Part shown: piece by piece, positions 34,441 through 43,825 of the stretch
How the letters are laid out: each line of letters starts with the position of its first letter
Numbering within the stretch: the first letter of the stretch is position 1
Assembly (NCBI RefSeq): GCF_017161425.1
Contig: NZ_CP071057.1
Span: forward strand, 3,101,501 to 3,165,500
Origin: Marinicauda algicola
Lineage (GTDB): Bacteria; Pseudomonadota; Alphaproteobacteria; Caulobacterales; Maricaulaceae
Direction of reading: 5' to 3'
DNA length: 64,000 nt
Notes under the pieces: generated by a model
The model's input: only the letters and a program-made list of their open reading frames with translations
Told to the model about the DNA's origin: nothing
Databases searched by the model: none
Position numbers and translations under genes: made by a program

Positions 34441-35006
34441 GACGAGGTCTCCGAAACCAGATCGACGAGGCGTCCTTCCACGCGGGCGCGTTCGTCGGGG
34501 GTGAGGAAGTCGAGGCCGAGAATGTCGGCGAAATGCAGCCCGTCCGCGGCCAGGAAGGCGATGCGGGCAAGATCGGGATCGCGCGAGCGCTCGGCGATCG
34601 CCTGGCGCATCTCGGTGACGCAGTCGCGCACCGGGTCGATGAGTTCGGGGTTTTCCGCCGCCGCGGCCAGGAGCGCCATGGAGACGCGGCTATTGTGCTT
34701 CCTGTGGCCGATCACGGCGCGGATCAGCGCGGGCAGCACGGGTTCGCCGCGCTCCTCCGCGCTCCGGAAGGCGCCCTCCATCTCGGCCTCGACCGAGCGG
34801 ACCATGCGCTCGATCATGCCTTCAACCAGCGCCTGCTTGGACGCGAAATTGTAGAGCACGCCGCCCTTGGAGAAGCCGCTCTCCCTGACGACGGCATCGA
34901 TCGTGAGCCGGCGCGCGCCCTCGCGTTCGACGACCCGCTCGGCGGCGTCCAGGATGGCGTCGCGCGTGGAGCGCTTGTCTTCGGAGAGGGCTTCGGACCG
35001 GGTCAT
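34437..35006 (-). CDS. TetR-family repressor of the RND efflux operon
   Basis: A 189-residue TetR regulator. The N-terminal helix-turn-helix reads RDAILDAAERVVEREGARRLTIDAVVRESGFSKGG... with LYNFASKQALVEGM. A C-terminal helical ligand domain resembles the TetR_C domains that sense drugs or lipophilic compounds. An upstream ATG (35018) would fall inside a TATAAA -10-like element (35018-35023 on the reverse strand), so the ATG at 35006, probably leaderless, is preferred. Two copies of an ACCGTC-type operator lie just upstream, fitting autorepression and repression of the adaptor-pump genes that follow. Confidence 0.87.
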   Translation of the reverse strand: MTRSEALSEDKRSTRDAILDAAERVVEREGARRLTIDAVVRESGFSKGGVLYNFASKQALVEGMIERMVRSVEAEMEGAFRSAEERGEPVLPALIRAVIGHRKHNSRVSMALLAAAAENPELIDPVRDCVTEMRQAIAERSRDPDLARIAFLAADGLHFADILGLDFLTPDERARVEGRLVDLVSETSS

Positions 35007-35022
35007 GCTGCACCGCATTTAT

Positions 35023-35064
35023 ACCGTCTGGACGGTTTTGACGGATATAGACCGGCCAGACGGT
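35023..35064. promoter_or_regulatory. Twin TetR operators
   Basis: ACCGTCTGGACGGT (35023-35036) is a palindrome with a 2-nt centre. A second copy, ACCGGCCAGACGGT, is at 35051-35064 with one substituted half-site base. The centres are 28 bp apart. They flank or overlap the promoter of the tetR-adaptor-pump operon and could also touch the divergent permease gene at 35228. Confidence 0.65.
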
Positions 35065-35227
35065 GCGGGCAAGGGATGGAGGCCGATTTCCTCTCCGGAT
35101 CTGACGACGGCGTGACAACTCCGTGAAGTTTTCGCGTCTCGCGCCGCTTTCCTTTGAACCGCTTGCCCGGCTGGGCTATCGGGCGATGGGGACGGGCGTC
35201 GCGGCGCCTGGTCCGGGGGGACCAAGA

Positions 35228-36538
35228 ATGGATACGCTCACGATCTTCGGCGTACCGCTTTTCGCGCTCGTCGGATTCCTGTTCGCCGCCTACGCCATCG
35301 TCGCGAACGACGTCATCCAGACACTGGGCACCTTCCTGTCCTCGAATGCGCAGCGCTCCTGGGTCGTGCTCTGGGCCTTCGCCTCCAGCGTCATCGTGGC
35401 GGTCATGGTGTATGGCTGGGTTTTCAATGGCGGCGAGATCGCCTTCGACCGGCTGAACCGGATTCCCTATCCCGAGGCCGGCATCCAGTGGTGGCATGTC
35501 CTGCCCCCGCTCGTCCTGCTGGTCCTGACGCGCTACGGCATCCCGGTTTCCACGACCTTCCTGGTCCTGACCATCTTCACGCTGACCGGCGGGGCGGCCA
35601 CGGCCGGCGTGCTCGGCGACATGCTGGTCAAGTCGCTGATGGGCTATGTCGTCGCGTTCGGCGCCGCCATCGCGCTCTATGTCGTCATCGCGCGGCTGTT
35701 CGAGCGCTGGGTGAAGTCCAGCCATGTCAGCGAGGCGCATGGCGGGATCTGGTCGATCCCGATGGTCGCCCTGCTCTCGGGGGTATTGCTCTACCTGCTG
35801 CTGGCCGGCCCGGTCCTGCCCGATCCGGCGGCGATCGACTGGACGAACTGGGGCCTGGCCGCGCTCGCCGCGCTCGCCGTCGGGGTCGTCACGCTGCGCT
35901 TCAATGTCTGGTTCGTGCTGCAGTGGCTGTCGACGGCCTTCCTGTGGAGCCAATGGCTGATCCAGGACCTGGCGAACATCTTCGTCTTCCTGCCGCGCGA
36001 GACGGTGGTGATGCCCGACGGCTCGGTCGACGTCACCTTCGATGCCGGGCTGATCGTCTTCGCCACGCTGCTCATGCTGGCCCTGCACGCGATCATCTTC
36101 GCGATCCGCGGCGGCGAGATCCAGAAGATCGTCCTGTCCAAGACCAACACGGTCGATGTGCGGTCCGCGACCATCGTCGACTTCTCCTACGGCCTCGTCC
36201 TGTTGTGGTTCAAGGAACTCAACGACATCCCGATGAGCACGACCTGGGTCTTCCTCGGCCTGCTCGCGGGCCGCGAGATCGCGATCTCCCTCGTCGCCGG
36301 TCTCAGGAACCGGGGCGAAGCGGTGTTCGACGTCGTCACCGACGTCGTCCGCGCCGGCATCGGCCTGGTGGTCTCCGTCGTTCTGGCGCTGGGTCTGCCC
36401 TGGATCGCGACCGGCCAGTTGCCCGACATCCAGCGCCAGATCTTCGGCGCCGAGATGCCGCCAGCAGGCGATGCGCCCGGCGCCGAGACGCTCTCCCCGG
36501 AAGCCGGGGATGGCACCGGGCAGGCGCGGCCCGGCTAG
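35228..36538 (+). CDS. Polytopic membrane protein, PiT-like permease
   Basis: A 436-residue protein with about ten hydrophobic helices. Two internally similar segments, ANDVIQTLGTFLSS near the N-terminus and LNDIPMSTTWVFLGLLAGRE near the C-terminus, together with RYGIPVSTTFLVLTIFT, recall the duplicated Asn-Asp motif and the PVSTT turn of PiT inorganic phosphate transporters. The match to classical PiT proteins is weak. The ATG at 35228 with GGGGGGA upstream is chosen over one at 35123 that would add a non-hydrophobic 35 residues. It is divergent from tetR, with TetR operators upstream, and convergent with tamB (10 bp gap). The likely function is ion or phosphate transport; the substrate is unproven. 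Confidence 0.55.
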   Translation: MDTLTIFGVPLFALVGFLFAAYAIVANDVIQTLGTFLSSNAQRSWVVLWAFASSVIVAVMVYGWVFNGGEIAFDRLNRIPYPEAGIQWWHVLPPLVLLVLTRYGIPVSTTFLVLTIFTLTGGAATAGVLGDMLVKSLMGYVVAFGAAIALYVVIARLFERWVKSSHVSEAHGGIWSIPMVALLSGVLLYLLLAGPVLPDPAAIDWTNWGLAALAALAVGVVTLRFNVWFVLQWLSTAFLWSQWLIQDLANIFVFLPRETVVMPDGSVDVTFDAGLIVFATLLMLALHAIIFAIRGGEIQKIVLSKTNTVDVRSATIVDFSYGLVLLWFKELNDIPMSTTWVFLGLLAGREIAISLVAGLRNRGEAVFDVVTDVVRAGIGLVVSVVLALGLPWIATGQLPDIQRQIFGAEMPPAGDAPGAETLSPEAGDGTGQARPG

Positions 36539-36548
36539 CGCTGCCGGC

Positions 36549-39500
36549 CTACCATTCCAGTTCGCTCAGATCGTCGTAATCGCGCCGCCATGAGATGGCG
36601 ATGCCGGTCTGGCCGCTGCCGCCGAGCCGGGATTCCAGCGTGAAGCGCTCGGTGAGCTGCCACTCGATGCTGGTCGTGGGCGCCGCCCCGCCCTCCGCCG
36701 AGGTCAGTTCCAGATAGACGTCGTCGGTCAGGTAGCGCCCGCCCGACACGATCGTGCCGCCTTCGGGGTCGGAGACGATGGCGAGCTGGTCGAGGCCGGC
36801 AAGGCCGCGCAGCGCGCCGAACGGGTCGAAGCCGCCCGCCGCCCCGGCGAGCGCGCCCGCGAGCTGGGCGGCCTGTACCCCGGACAGATCGCCCGAACGC
36901 TGGCCGAACAGGAGTCGAGAGGCGATCTCGTCCTCCGGCAGGCTCGGCGTCGAGGCAAGCTGGATGCGCGGGTTCTGCGCCGTGCCCGTCACGCGCACCT
37001 GCGCCGTGATCTCGCGCGTCTGGCGCACGGCGACGAGGTCGATCCCGGCCTCGTCGGGCGGTCCGGCGAAGGTCACCACGCCGCGATCGAAGGTGAAGCG
37101 CTGGCCGAGCAGGCGCGCATCGCCGCGGATTAGCCGCGCCGTTCCGTCGAGCAGCGGCTCTGAGGCGGTGCCCTGTACGGTCAGGTCCAGCGACCACTCG
37201 GTGTCGAACTGGTCGGCGCGCACGAAGACCCTGTTGTCGGCCTCGATCCCGTAGTCGAGCGCGATCGTGTATTCGGGTTGCGGCGGAGGAACGATCTCGG
37301 CGGCTTCGCCGGGCACGTTGACCTCGGTGACCTCGATGTGCGGGATCGGCTCGCGCCCGCCTTCGGGCGGGCGGGCCTCGACGCGGTCGAGCCGGGTCTG
37401 CCCGGTGACCGTGATGGTCTGGCCCTCGATCGCGGCCTCCACCGAGCCGTCGCCGACCGCGGTCAGCGTCTCGCGCGAGACGAGGGTGAGGTCGGTGAAG
37501 GACAGGCCCGCCCCGCCGGTCATGCGCGCGCCGGCGAAGCTGAGCCGGCCCTGTCCGGAGAGCGTGCCGCCCGCCGCGCCGCGCCCCTCGATCTGGGAGA
37601 TCGTCAGCCCGTCCTCCTCGAACACTGCCTGCGCGGTCAGATCGCGGATCTCGAGGCCTTGCTGGCGTTCGACGAAGGCGCCGCCGGTCAGGCGCGCCTC
37701 GCCGGTCAGATCGGGCGCGGCGATCGTGCCGGAGACCGTGGCGTTGGCGACGAGCTCGCCCTCCAGCCGCTGGTCGGCGGGCAGCTGGAAGGCGGCGACG
37801 GGCGCGACCTCGCCGTCGATGCGCGCCGTGCCGGAGAGCCCGGTACCGGGTGCGGTGAACGCCGAGAGCGAGGTCACCGGGCCGGTGGCGAGCGCGAGAT
37901 CGGCGGAGAGCGAGAGATCGATCGCCCGGCCGGTCAGTGCGAGATCGAGCCCTTCGCGGTCGAGACCGGCGGTGAGATCGGCGTCCACGGCGAGCCCGTC
38001 CTCGCGCTGGTGCGGCTGCAGGCCGCGTCCCGCAAGGCGCGCCTCGCCGGTCCAGCCCTGCGGGGAGAGGCGCACCAGCGCCTCGCCGGAGAACGTGCCC
38101 GCCATGGGCGCGCGATTGCGGCGGTATGAAAGCAGGCGCGCGGGAATGCCGGAGAAGTCGATCTCGAGCACCGGCACGCGCGCGGTGCGGTCGAGCGAGA
38201 GGCGCGCCTCGCCATCGCCGACCGCGAGCCGGGCCTGCCCGCTCATCCCGTCCTCGCCGCCGGAGACGAGGATCGGTTCGAGCGTGCGCATCGCGACATC
38301 GCCGTACTCGCCCTCGGCCCCGAGCCTGATGCCCGGCGGCCCGCCCGCGAGCTGCAGCGTGCCGTCGGCGGAGAGCTCGAAGCGCGCGCCGTAGGCGCCC
38401 GCCGCGCTCAGGGTCAGGCCGACCGCCTCCAGAGGCCCTTCGGCGCGCGCTTCCAGCCTGTCGAGATAGACCATGTCGCCCTGGACCAGATCGCTCGCCT
38501 GGAGCGTCACCTCCAGCCGGTCCTCGATCAGGCTCCCCGAAGCGCTCATCTCGCCGAAGCCGGCCACCGGCGTCGCACCGAGATCGAAGCGCACCTGCCC
38601 GGGACCGGCGCTCACCTCGCCCCCGACCGCGAACGCGCCGAAGCGTCCGTCGATCCCGGGCAGGCGCAGGGTGGAGTCCTCCCGCGCGAACCCGCCGGCG
38701 AGATCGACCGGGCCCGTGTCCGTCTGCGCGTCGAGCCGCCATTCCCCGGCGAGATCGTCGAGCGGGCCCTCCGCTTCGACGCGCAGGGAGGGCTCGCGCA
38801 GTGTCACCGGTCCGGCGGTGACCTCGCCGGTCTCGATCTGGGTGCGCGCATCGAGCCGGCCGGAAAGATAGCGTGCGTCGAAGACCAGGGCCGCCTCGCC
38901 GCCGAGCGCGATCGCGGCGACGGGAACGTCGCCGCGCCAGATGGCCTCGCCCTCCGCGGTCCAGCCCTGCGCCTGGACATCGCCGGTGAGGTCGAGAAAG
39001 AGGGCCGGGCTCTCCGCCTGGAGACGCTCCAGGGCGACCTCGCTGCCGCCGCGCCAGGTGCCGCGTGCGCTCGCCTGCAGCGTCTCGCCGAGCAGCGCGC
39101 CCGCCTCGGCGCCGAGATCGGAACTCGACAGGCGGGCGTCGAACTCGACCGGTCCGGTCCAGTTGCCCCGGGCCTGGCCTTCCAGGCTCGCATGGCCGGC
39201 GAGATCGCCGCGGAAGCGCGCGAGCGCGAGGCGGGAGTCGCGAAGCTGCAGGGTGAAGCGCCCGGTCTGCGGGTTGAGCAGGCCGATGGCCTCGGCACGG
39301 CCCGCCGCGCCGGTGACGACCAGCCGCTCGAAGGAGAGATCGCCGGTCTCGCGGCTGTAGATCATGTCCGCGTTCACGGCCGGGCTGTCGCCGAGCGCCT
39401 CGTTCAGCCTTCGCGCGTTGAACTGCGCGCCTGCCGAGGACAGCGCGGTGACGATGTGCGGTCGCGAGAGCGGGCCGGCGAGGCGCAGCGGGCCCGAGGC

Positions 39501-40679
39501 ACGCTCGAACCGCGCCACGCCGAGATCGAGGCCGTGGGCGGCGATCTCGCCCTCGAAGCTGCGCTCGCCGGCGAGGGACAGCACGCCCTGCGCCGACAGG
39601 CTCCGCGCCTCGACCCGCTGCGAGGTCAGCGTGCGCACGAAGCCCGCCGCCTCCTGGATGTCCAGGGCAAGCGCGTCCGGCCCGGTGCGCAGCACGTCGA
39701 AGGACAGGAGCGGCGCGCGCACCTGGGCGCGAAGGGCGGAAAGATCCGGGTCGAGCAGGGAGCCGTCGTCGAGCGGCACGGCGGCGGCGAATTCGGCCGC
39801 GCCGCCGAGCAGGCGTTCGAGCACGGCCAGGCCGGGCCATCGTCCCGGATGGGCCTCGCCCTCCAGCGTGGCCTCGCCCCCGGCCCAGCTCAGCGCAGCG
39901 AGGACGACGTCCTCTCCGCCGGCGCGGATCTCCATCCCGCCCTCGCCCTCGCCGCGCGTGCCGGCGAGCTCGATATCGCCCTCCAGGCGCGCGTCGGGGG
40001 ATCGCAGCAGCGTGGCGAGCGTGCCGCCCGCCGGAGCCACGAGGCTGGCGTCCAGCTCGATGCGCCGGCCGAACAGGGCGTTCAGGCTCACCCGGTCCTC
40101 GCCCTCGGCGCGGGCAATGTCGAGGCGGGCCTGCCAGGCGCCGTCGCTGCGCGCGAGGGCGCCATCGGCATTCAGCGTCGCTTCCGGCCCGGCCACGCCC
40201 TCGGCGAGATGGATGTCGGAGAGGGACAGCTCGCCGACGCTGATCTGGAAGCGCGGCGTCCCGCCGTCACCGCCCCCGGCCTCGCGCGCCGCGCGCTCGG
40301 GCCGGCGCCGGATCTCGGTTCCCGCGGCGCTCAGCGTCTCGATGTCGACATGGCGGGCGATCAGGCTGCGCGGGCGCCAGTCGAACACGATGTCCCGGGC
40401 TTCCAGCCAGACGCCCTCCGCATCGGCGATCGTCAGCCGGTCGAGCGTCAGCCGGTCGAGCGGGTTGCCCGACAGACCGCTGACCTGCAGCTCGCCGTAT
40501 CCGGCGATGTCGCGCCCGTCGAGCAGGTTCTCGACGATGTCGCGCCCGGTCTGCCCGGTCATCAGAACCAGGCCGACCCCGGCGAGGGCCAGGGCGAGCG
40601 TGACCAGAATCGCGAGCGCCCAGCCCGCGATCACGCCGATGCGCCGTATCCAGCGCGGTTTCTTCGCCGCCCCGGCCAT
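36549..40679 (-). CDS. tamB: TamB, translocation and assembly module inner-membrane component
   Basis: A 1376-residue AsmA/TamB-family protein. A single signal-anchor helix (about residues 13-40) is followed by a very long repetitive beta-taco/beta-helix region spanning the periplasm. The conserved C-terminal DUF490 domain includes GTAQNPRIQLASTPSLPEDE, LLFGQRSGDLSG and GGRYLTDDVYLEL, ending in SWRRDYDDLSELEW. It works with TamA to insert some outer-membrane proteins, and TamB-like proteins also move phospholipid to the outer membrane. The start overlaps the tamA stop by one base (TGATG), the classic tamAB order. Confidence 0.93.
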   Translation of the reverse strand: MAGAAKKPRWIRRIGVIAGWALAILVTLALALAGVGLVLMTGQTGRDIVENLLDGRDIAGYGELQVSGLSGNPLDRLTLDRLTIADAEGVWLEARDIVFDWRPRSLIARHVDIETLSAAGTEIRRRPERAAREAGGGDGGTPRFQISVGELSLSDIHLAEGVAGPEATLNADGALARSDGAWQARLDIARAEGEDRVSLNALFGRRIELDASLVAPAGGTLATLLRSPDARLEGDIELAGTRGEGEGGMEIRAGGEDVVLAALSWAGGEATLEGEAHPGRWPGLAVLERLLGGAAEFAAAVPLDDGSLLDPDLSALRAQVRAPLLSFDVLRTGPDALALDIQEAAGFVRTLTSQRVEARSLSAQGVLSLAGERSFEGEIAAHGLDLGVARFERASGPLRLAGPLSRPHIVTALSSAGAQFNARRLNEALGDSPAVNADMIYSRETGDLSFERLVVTGAAGRAEAIGLLNPQTGRFTLQLRDSRLALARFRGDLAGHASLEGQARGNWTGPVEFDARLSSSDLGAEAGALLGETLQASARGTWRGGSEVALERLQAESPALFLDLTGDVQAQGWTAEGEAIWRGDVPVAAIALGGEAALVFDARYLSGRLDARTQIETGEVTAGPVTLREPSLRVEAEGPLDDLAGEWRLDAQTDTGPVDLAGGFAREDSTLRLPGIDGRFGAFAVGGEVSAGPGQVRFDLGATPVAGFGEMSASGSLIEDRLEVTLQASDLVQGDMVYLDRLEARAEGPLEAVGLTLSAAGAYGARFELSADGTLQLAGGPPGIRLGAEGEYGDVAMRTLEPILVSGGEDGMSGQARLAVGDGEARLSLDRTARVPVLEIDFSGIPARLLSYRRNRAPMAGTFSGEALVRLSPQGWTGEARLAGRGLQPHQREDGLAVDADLTAGLDREGLDLALTGRAIDLSLSADLALATGPVTSLSAFTAPGTGLSGTARIDGEVAPVAAFQLPADQRLEGELVANATVSGTIAAPDLTGEARLTGGAFVERQQGLEIRDLTAQAVFEEDGLTISQIEGRGAAGGTLSGQGRLSFAGARMTGGAGLSFTDLTLVSRETLTAVGDGSVEAAIEGQTITVTGQTRLDRVEARPPEGGREPIPHIEVTEVNVPGEAAEIVPPPQPEYTIALDYGIEADNRVFVRADQFDTEWSLDLTVQGTASEPLLDGTARLIRGDARLLGQRFTFDRGVVTFAGPPDEAGIDLVAVRQTREITAQVRVTGTAQNPRIQLASTPSLPEDEIASRLLFGQRSGDLSGVQAAQLAGALAGAAGGFDPFGALRGLAGLDQLAIVSDPEGGTIVSGGRYLTDDVYLELTSAEGGAAPTTSIEWQLTERFTLESRLGGSGQTGIAISWRRDYDDLSELEW

Positions 40680-42463
40680 CAGAATGCCTGCCCGATGCTG
40701 ATGTAGAAATGGACCGGATCGTCGCCCTCGCGCGGATTGAGCGGGGTGGCGATGTCGGCCCGGATCGGTCCGAAGCCGGGGAAGTAGCGCACGCCGATGC
40801 CGGCCGCGTACTGGGTCTCGGAGAGATCCGGGGAGATGTCGCGTCCGGCCATGCCGGCATCGAGGAAGGCGACGAAGCCGAGCCGTTCGCTGCGCCGCCA
40901 GCGCGCCTCCACGCTCGCCTCGACGAGCGAGCGCCCGCCGAACGGCTCCTCCTCCCCGGTCTCGATGTTCAGCAGGGGCGGGGAGATCGACTGGTATTCG
41001 TAGCCGCGCACCGAGCCGCCGCCGCCGGCGAAGAAGCGCTGGTCGGCTGGGACCTCCTCCACGCCCGCGCCGGTCAGCATCCCGCCGCGCACGCGCGCGG
41101 CAAGCACGATGTCGTCGGCGATGTCGTGATAGCCGCGCAGCTCGGCCACCATGCGCACATAGCGCGTCTCCTCGTCGCCAGTGGTCAGGCCCGGGCGCAC
41201 GCGCAGATCGGCATAGAGTCCCTCGCTCGGATCGAGCACGCTGTCGCGCCCGTCATACACCGCTTCGACCGGGAAGCTGAAAGTGTTCAGGTCGCGCTTG
41301 CCGCGCGCATCGTCGATCTGGGCGATACGCGCCTCCGCCCCGGCCGAGACGGTGAGCGCGTCGCTGACCACACGCGACAGGCTTGCTCCGAGCCCGATCG
41401 AATCTTGGTCGAAGGCGTCGGTGCGTTCGGCGAGCGCCTCGGCGTTGAGCGTGAGGGCCTGATTGTAGCGGCGCCAGTGGGGCATGTGCAGGCGGGTATC
41501 GATCCCGCTGGCGATCGTCGCGGCCAGGAGATTGACCCGCAGCGTCTCGTCGCGCCGGAACATGTTGCGGCGGATCCACTCGGTCTCGCCGCCGAAGCCC
41601 TCCGAGGTGGAATAGCGTGCCGAAAGCGCGAGCGTGTGGCGCGGCACCGGCTCCATGCGCACATCGACCGGACGTTGCCGGCCGCTGGCGTCGTAGGCGA
41701 TGCGCACATCGGCGATGGACACCGTGTCGAGACCCTGGAGCCGGCGCGCATACTCGTCGAGCCTGGCCTTGCTGGCGGGCTCTCCGACCTCGTACGGCGC
41801 GAGGCGGGCGACATAGCTCTCCCTCAGGTTGGCGAGGCCGCCGGCGAGCTGGGGCGGTCCGAACAGGACATAGTCGCCGGTCCGGAAGCGGAAAGTGGCG
41901 CGCGCGGTCTGCGTGGCGTGGTCGACGATGATCTCGCGGGCGCCGGTCTCGGCGTGGATCCAGCCCGAATTGCGCAGCGCCTGAAGGATGCGCGACTCCG
42001 CGCGGATTACCTCGGCCGCAAGTAGGCGGTCGCCCGCCTCGAGGCCGAGTTCGCCGGTGATGTCGGCGCCGGGGCGGGGCGTATCGGGGCTGGGCGTCTC
42101 GTACTCGACATCGATCTCGCCGAAGGTGAAGGGCTCGCCGGGACGCACGCGGACCAGCGGCGTGGTATCATCGCCGAGGCGGGCATCGACGAGAGCGGCG
42201 TAATAGCCGCGCGATTCCAGGTAGAGCCGGATGCGCTCGGCGGCCTGACGGGCGCGTTCGCGGGCGCGCCAGCGCGTCTCGGGCGGCGCGTCGGCCTCCC
42301 CGATCGTCTCGTAGAGCGCCTCGCGCAGGGCCGCGTCCTCCACCCCTTCGATCTGTGCGACCGGATCGGCGAAGGCATCGGGGGACGCCGCGCAGACCGC
42401 AAGCATCGCGGCCGCGGCGAGGCGCACCCGTGCGCGTGTCGATCGGAACAGCTCAGCCAGCAT
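40679..42463 (-). CDS. tamA: TamA, Omp85-family outer-membrane assembly protein
   Basis: A 594-residue Omp85 protein. A signal peptide (cleavage expected near AFADPVAQ, residues 30-35) is followed by POTRA domains (about residues 35-270) and a 16-stranded C-terminal barrel. The loop-6 signature appears as GGGGSVRGYEY, and the chain ends in FYISIGQAF with the terminal Phe used for barrel insertion. AAGGGGT upstream supports the ATG. It is the first gene of the tamA-tamB operon; its promoter lies in 42464-42682, a 219-bp gap shared with the divergent efflux adaptor. Confidence 0.92.
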   Translation of the reverse strand: MLAELFRSTRARVRLAAAAMLAVCAASPDAFADPVAQIEGVEDAALREALYETIGEADAPPETRWRARERARQAAERIRLYLESRGYYAALVDARLGDDTTPLVRVRPGEPFTFGEIDVEYETPSPDTPRPGADITGELGLEAGDRLLAAEVIRAESRILQALRNSGWIHAETGAREIIVDHATQTARATFRFRTGDYVLFGPPQLAGGLANLRESYVARLAPYEVGEPASKARLDEYARRLQGLDTVSIADVRIAYDASGRQRPVDVRMEPVPRHTLALSARYSTSEGFGGETEWIRRNMFRRDETLRVNLLAATIASGIDTRLHMPHWRRYNQALTLNAEALAERTDAFDQDSIGLGASLSRVVSDALTVSAGAEARIAQIDDARGKRDLNTFSFPVEAVYDGRDSVLDPSEGLYADLRVRPGLTTGDEETRYVRMVAELRGYHDIADDIVLAARVRGGMLTGAGVEEVPADQRFFAGGGGSVRGYEYQSISPPLLNIETGEEEPFGGRSLVEASVEARWRRSERLGFVAFLDAGMAGRDISPDLSETQYAAGIGVRYFPGFGPIRADIATPLNPREGDDPVHFYISIGQAF

Positions 42464-42682
42464 CTTACCCCTTCAACGGCACGGGCGACGGATTCGGTCC
42501 CAGCCTCGCGTTCGATGAGGCGGATTTCGGACCGCGACTGCAGTTCCCGCAAGCGGATTCATGATTCCATCTCGTCCTTCAGGCTCTTGGGCCTAATTTT
42601 CCGCCGATGAAATTTTACCGCTGCGGCGCCTGCGGACTCTCGCTAGTCTTGCGCCCGACACACCTGAGGGGGACATAGCACG

Positions 42683-43825
42683 ATGATCCGATCCGACACC
42701 GGATCAAGGGGCGGCTGGGTCGGCTGGCTGCAGATCGCGGGCATTCTCGCCGTCGTCGCGGTGGCCGTCATCCTGACGATTCTCCTGTCGGGCGGGCCCG
42801 AGGAAGAGCAGCGTGCGGGCCGGCCGTCCCAGGCCGTGCCCGTCGAGATCACCCGCCCGGCCGAGCAGGCCCACCAGATCGAGGTGAACACCACCGGGAC
42901 GGTGAACGCGAAAGCCTTCGTCACGCTCACCCCGCAGGTCGGCGGGCGCGTGATCGAGATCGCCGAGGCGGTGCGCGCGGGCGGGCATTTCGAGGCCGGC
43001 GAGGTGCTGTTCCGCATCGATCCGCGCGACTACCAGGTCGCCGTCCAGCGCGGCGAGGCCGCCCTGGCCGATGCGCGCAGCGCACTCGCCCAGCTCGAAG
43101 CCGAGGCCGAGATCGCCCGCGAGGAATGGCGCGCCACGTTTCCCGGCCGCGAGATCACGCCGCTCGCCGCGCGCGAGCCCCAGCTCGAGGCGGCCCGCGC
43201 GCGCCTGATGTCGGCCGAGGCGGACCTGCGCCAGGCCCGCATCAATCTCGACCGCACGACCGTGTCGCTGCCCTTCGCCGGCCGCGTGGTGGAAAGCCGC
43301 ATCGAGGCGGGCCAGGTGCTGATCGCGGGCCAGCCCTATGGCGAGGCCTATGCGCTCGACGCGCTCGAGATCGTCGCCCCGGTCCCGCCGGAGGATATCG
43401 GGCGGCTCGAGGGCGCGCAGGGGCGCCCGGTGCGCCTGGCCTTCGAGGACCGCGCCGGGCCGGTGGCCGGTCGTGTCGTGCGCGAGGGCGCGCGCCTGGA
43501 CGCCCGCTCGCGCCTCGTCACGCTTTACATCGCGGCCGAGGACGCGACCGCGTTCAGGCCGGGCCTGTTCGCCGACATCACCATCCAGGGTCCGCGAATC
43601 GCGCGCACGCTGGCCCTTCCCGAGGCGGCGGTCGCCGGGCTGGACGAGGTCCATGTCGTGCGCGGGGGAACCATCGAGTCCCTGCGCGTGGACATCCTCG
43701 ACCGGGCCGGCGGCGAGATCCATGTCGTTCCCTTCGACTACGGTGAGGGGGTGATCGTCACGCCGTTGCCCGAAGGCGCGATCGGGCGCGAGGCGGAGAT
43801 TCTCGGCGCGGACGGGCCCGGCTGA
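42683..43825 (+). CDS. RND efflux membrane-fusion protein (second system)
   Basis: A 380-residue adaptor with an N-terminal transmembrane anchor (about residues 14-37) rather than a lipobox. Its lipoyl halves (TTGTVNAKAFVTLTPQVGGRV and TVSLPFAGRVVESRIEAGQVL) flank a coiled-coil hairpin rich in Ala, Glu and Arg (about 115-180), and C-terminal beta domains follow. GAGGGGGA precedes the start. The stop overlaps the pump start (TGATG), so it pairs with the RND permease that follows. No regulator or outer-membrane channel is adjacent. Confidence 0.9.
   Translation: MIRSDTGSRGGWVGWLQIAGILAVVAVAVILTILLSGGPEEEQRAGRPSQAVPVEITRPAEQAHQIEVNTTGTVNAKAFVTLTPQVGGRVIEIAEAVRAGGHFEAGEVLFRIDPRDYQVAVQRGEAALADARSALAQLEAEAEIAREEWRATFPGREITPLAAREPQLEAARARLMSAEADLRQARINLDRTTVSLPFAGRVVESRIEAGQVLIAGQPYGEAYALDALEIVAPVPPEDIGRLEGAQGRPVRLAFEDRAGPVAGRVVREGARLDARSRLVTLYIAAEDATAFRPGLFADITIQGPRIARTLALPEAAVAGLDEVHVVRGGTIESLRVDILDRAGGEIHVVPFDYGEGVIVTPLPEGAIGREAEILGADGPG

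Noticed and set aside
31207-34854. Open frame of 1215 codons on the forward strand
   Set aside because: It lies antisense to the RND pump, adaptor and tetR genes, has no family motif or start signal, and is typical of GC-rich shadow frames with high Arg, His and Gly.
36535-39840. Open frame of 1101 codons on the reverse strand inside tamB
   Set aside because: Same strand but other frame of tamB; the product is low-complexity Arg/Ala/Gly with no fold. The tamB frame has convincing family motifs to its end.
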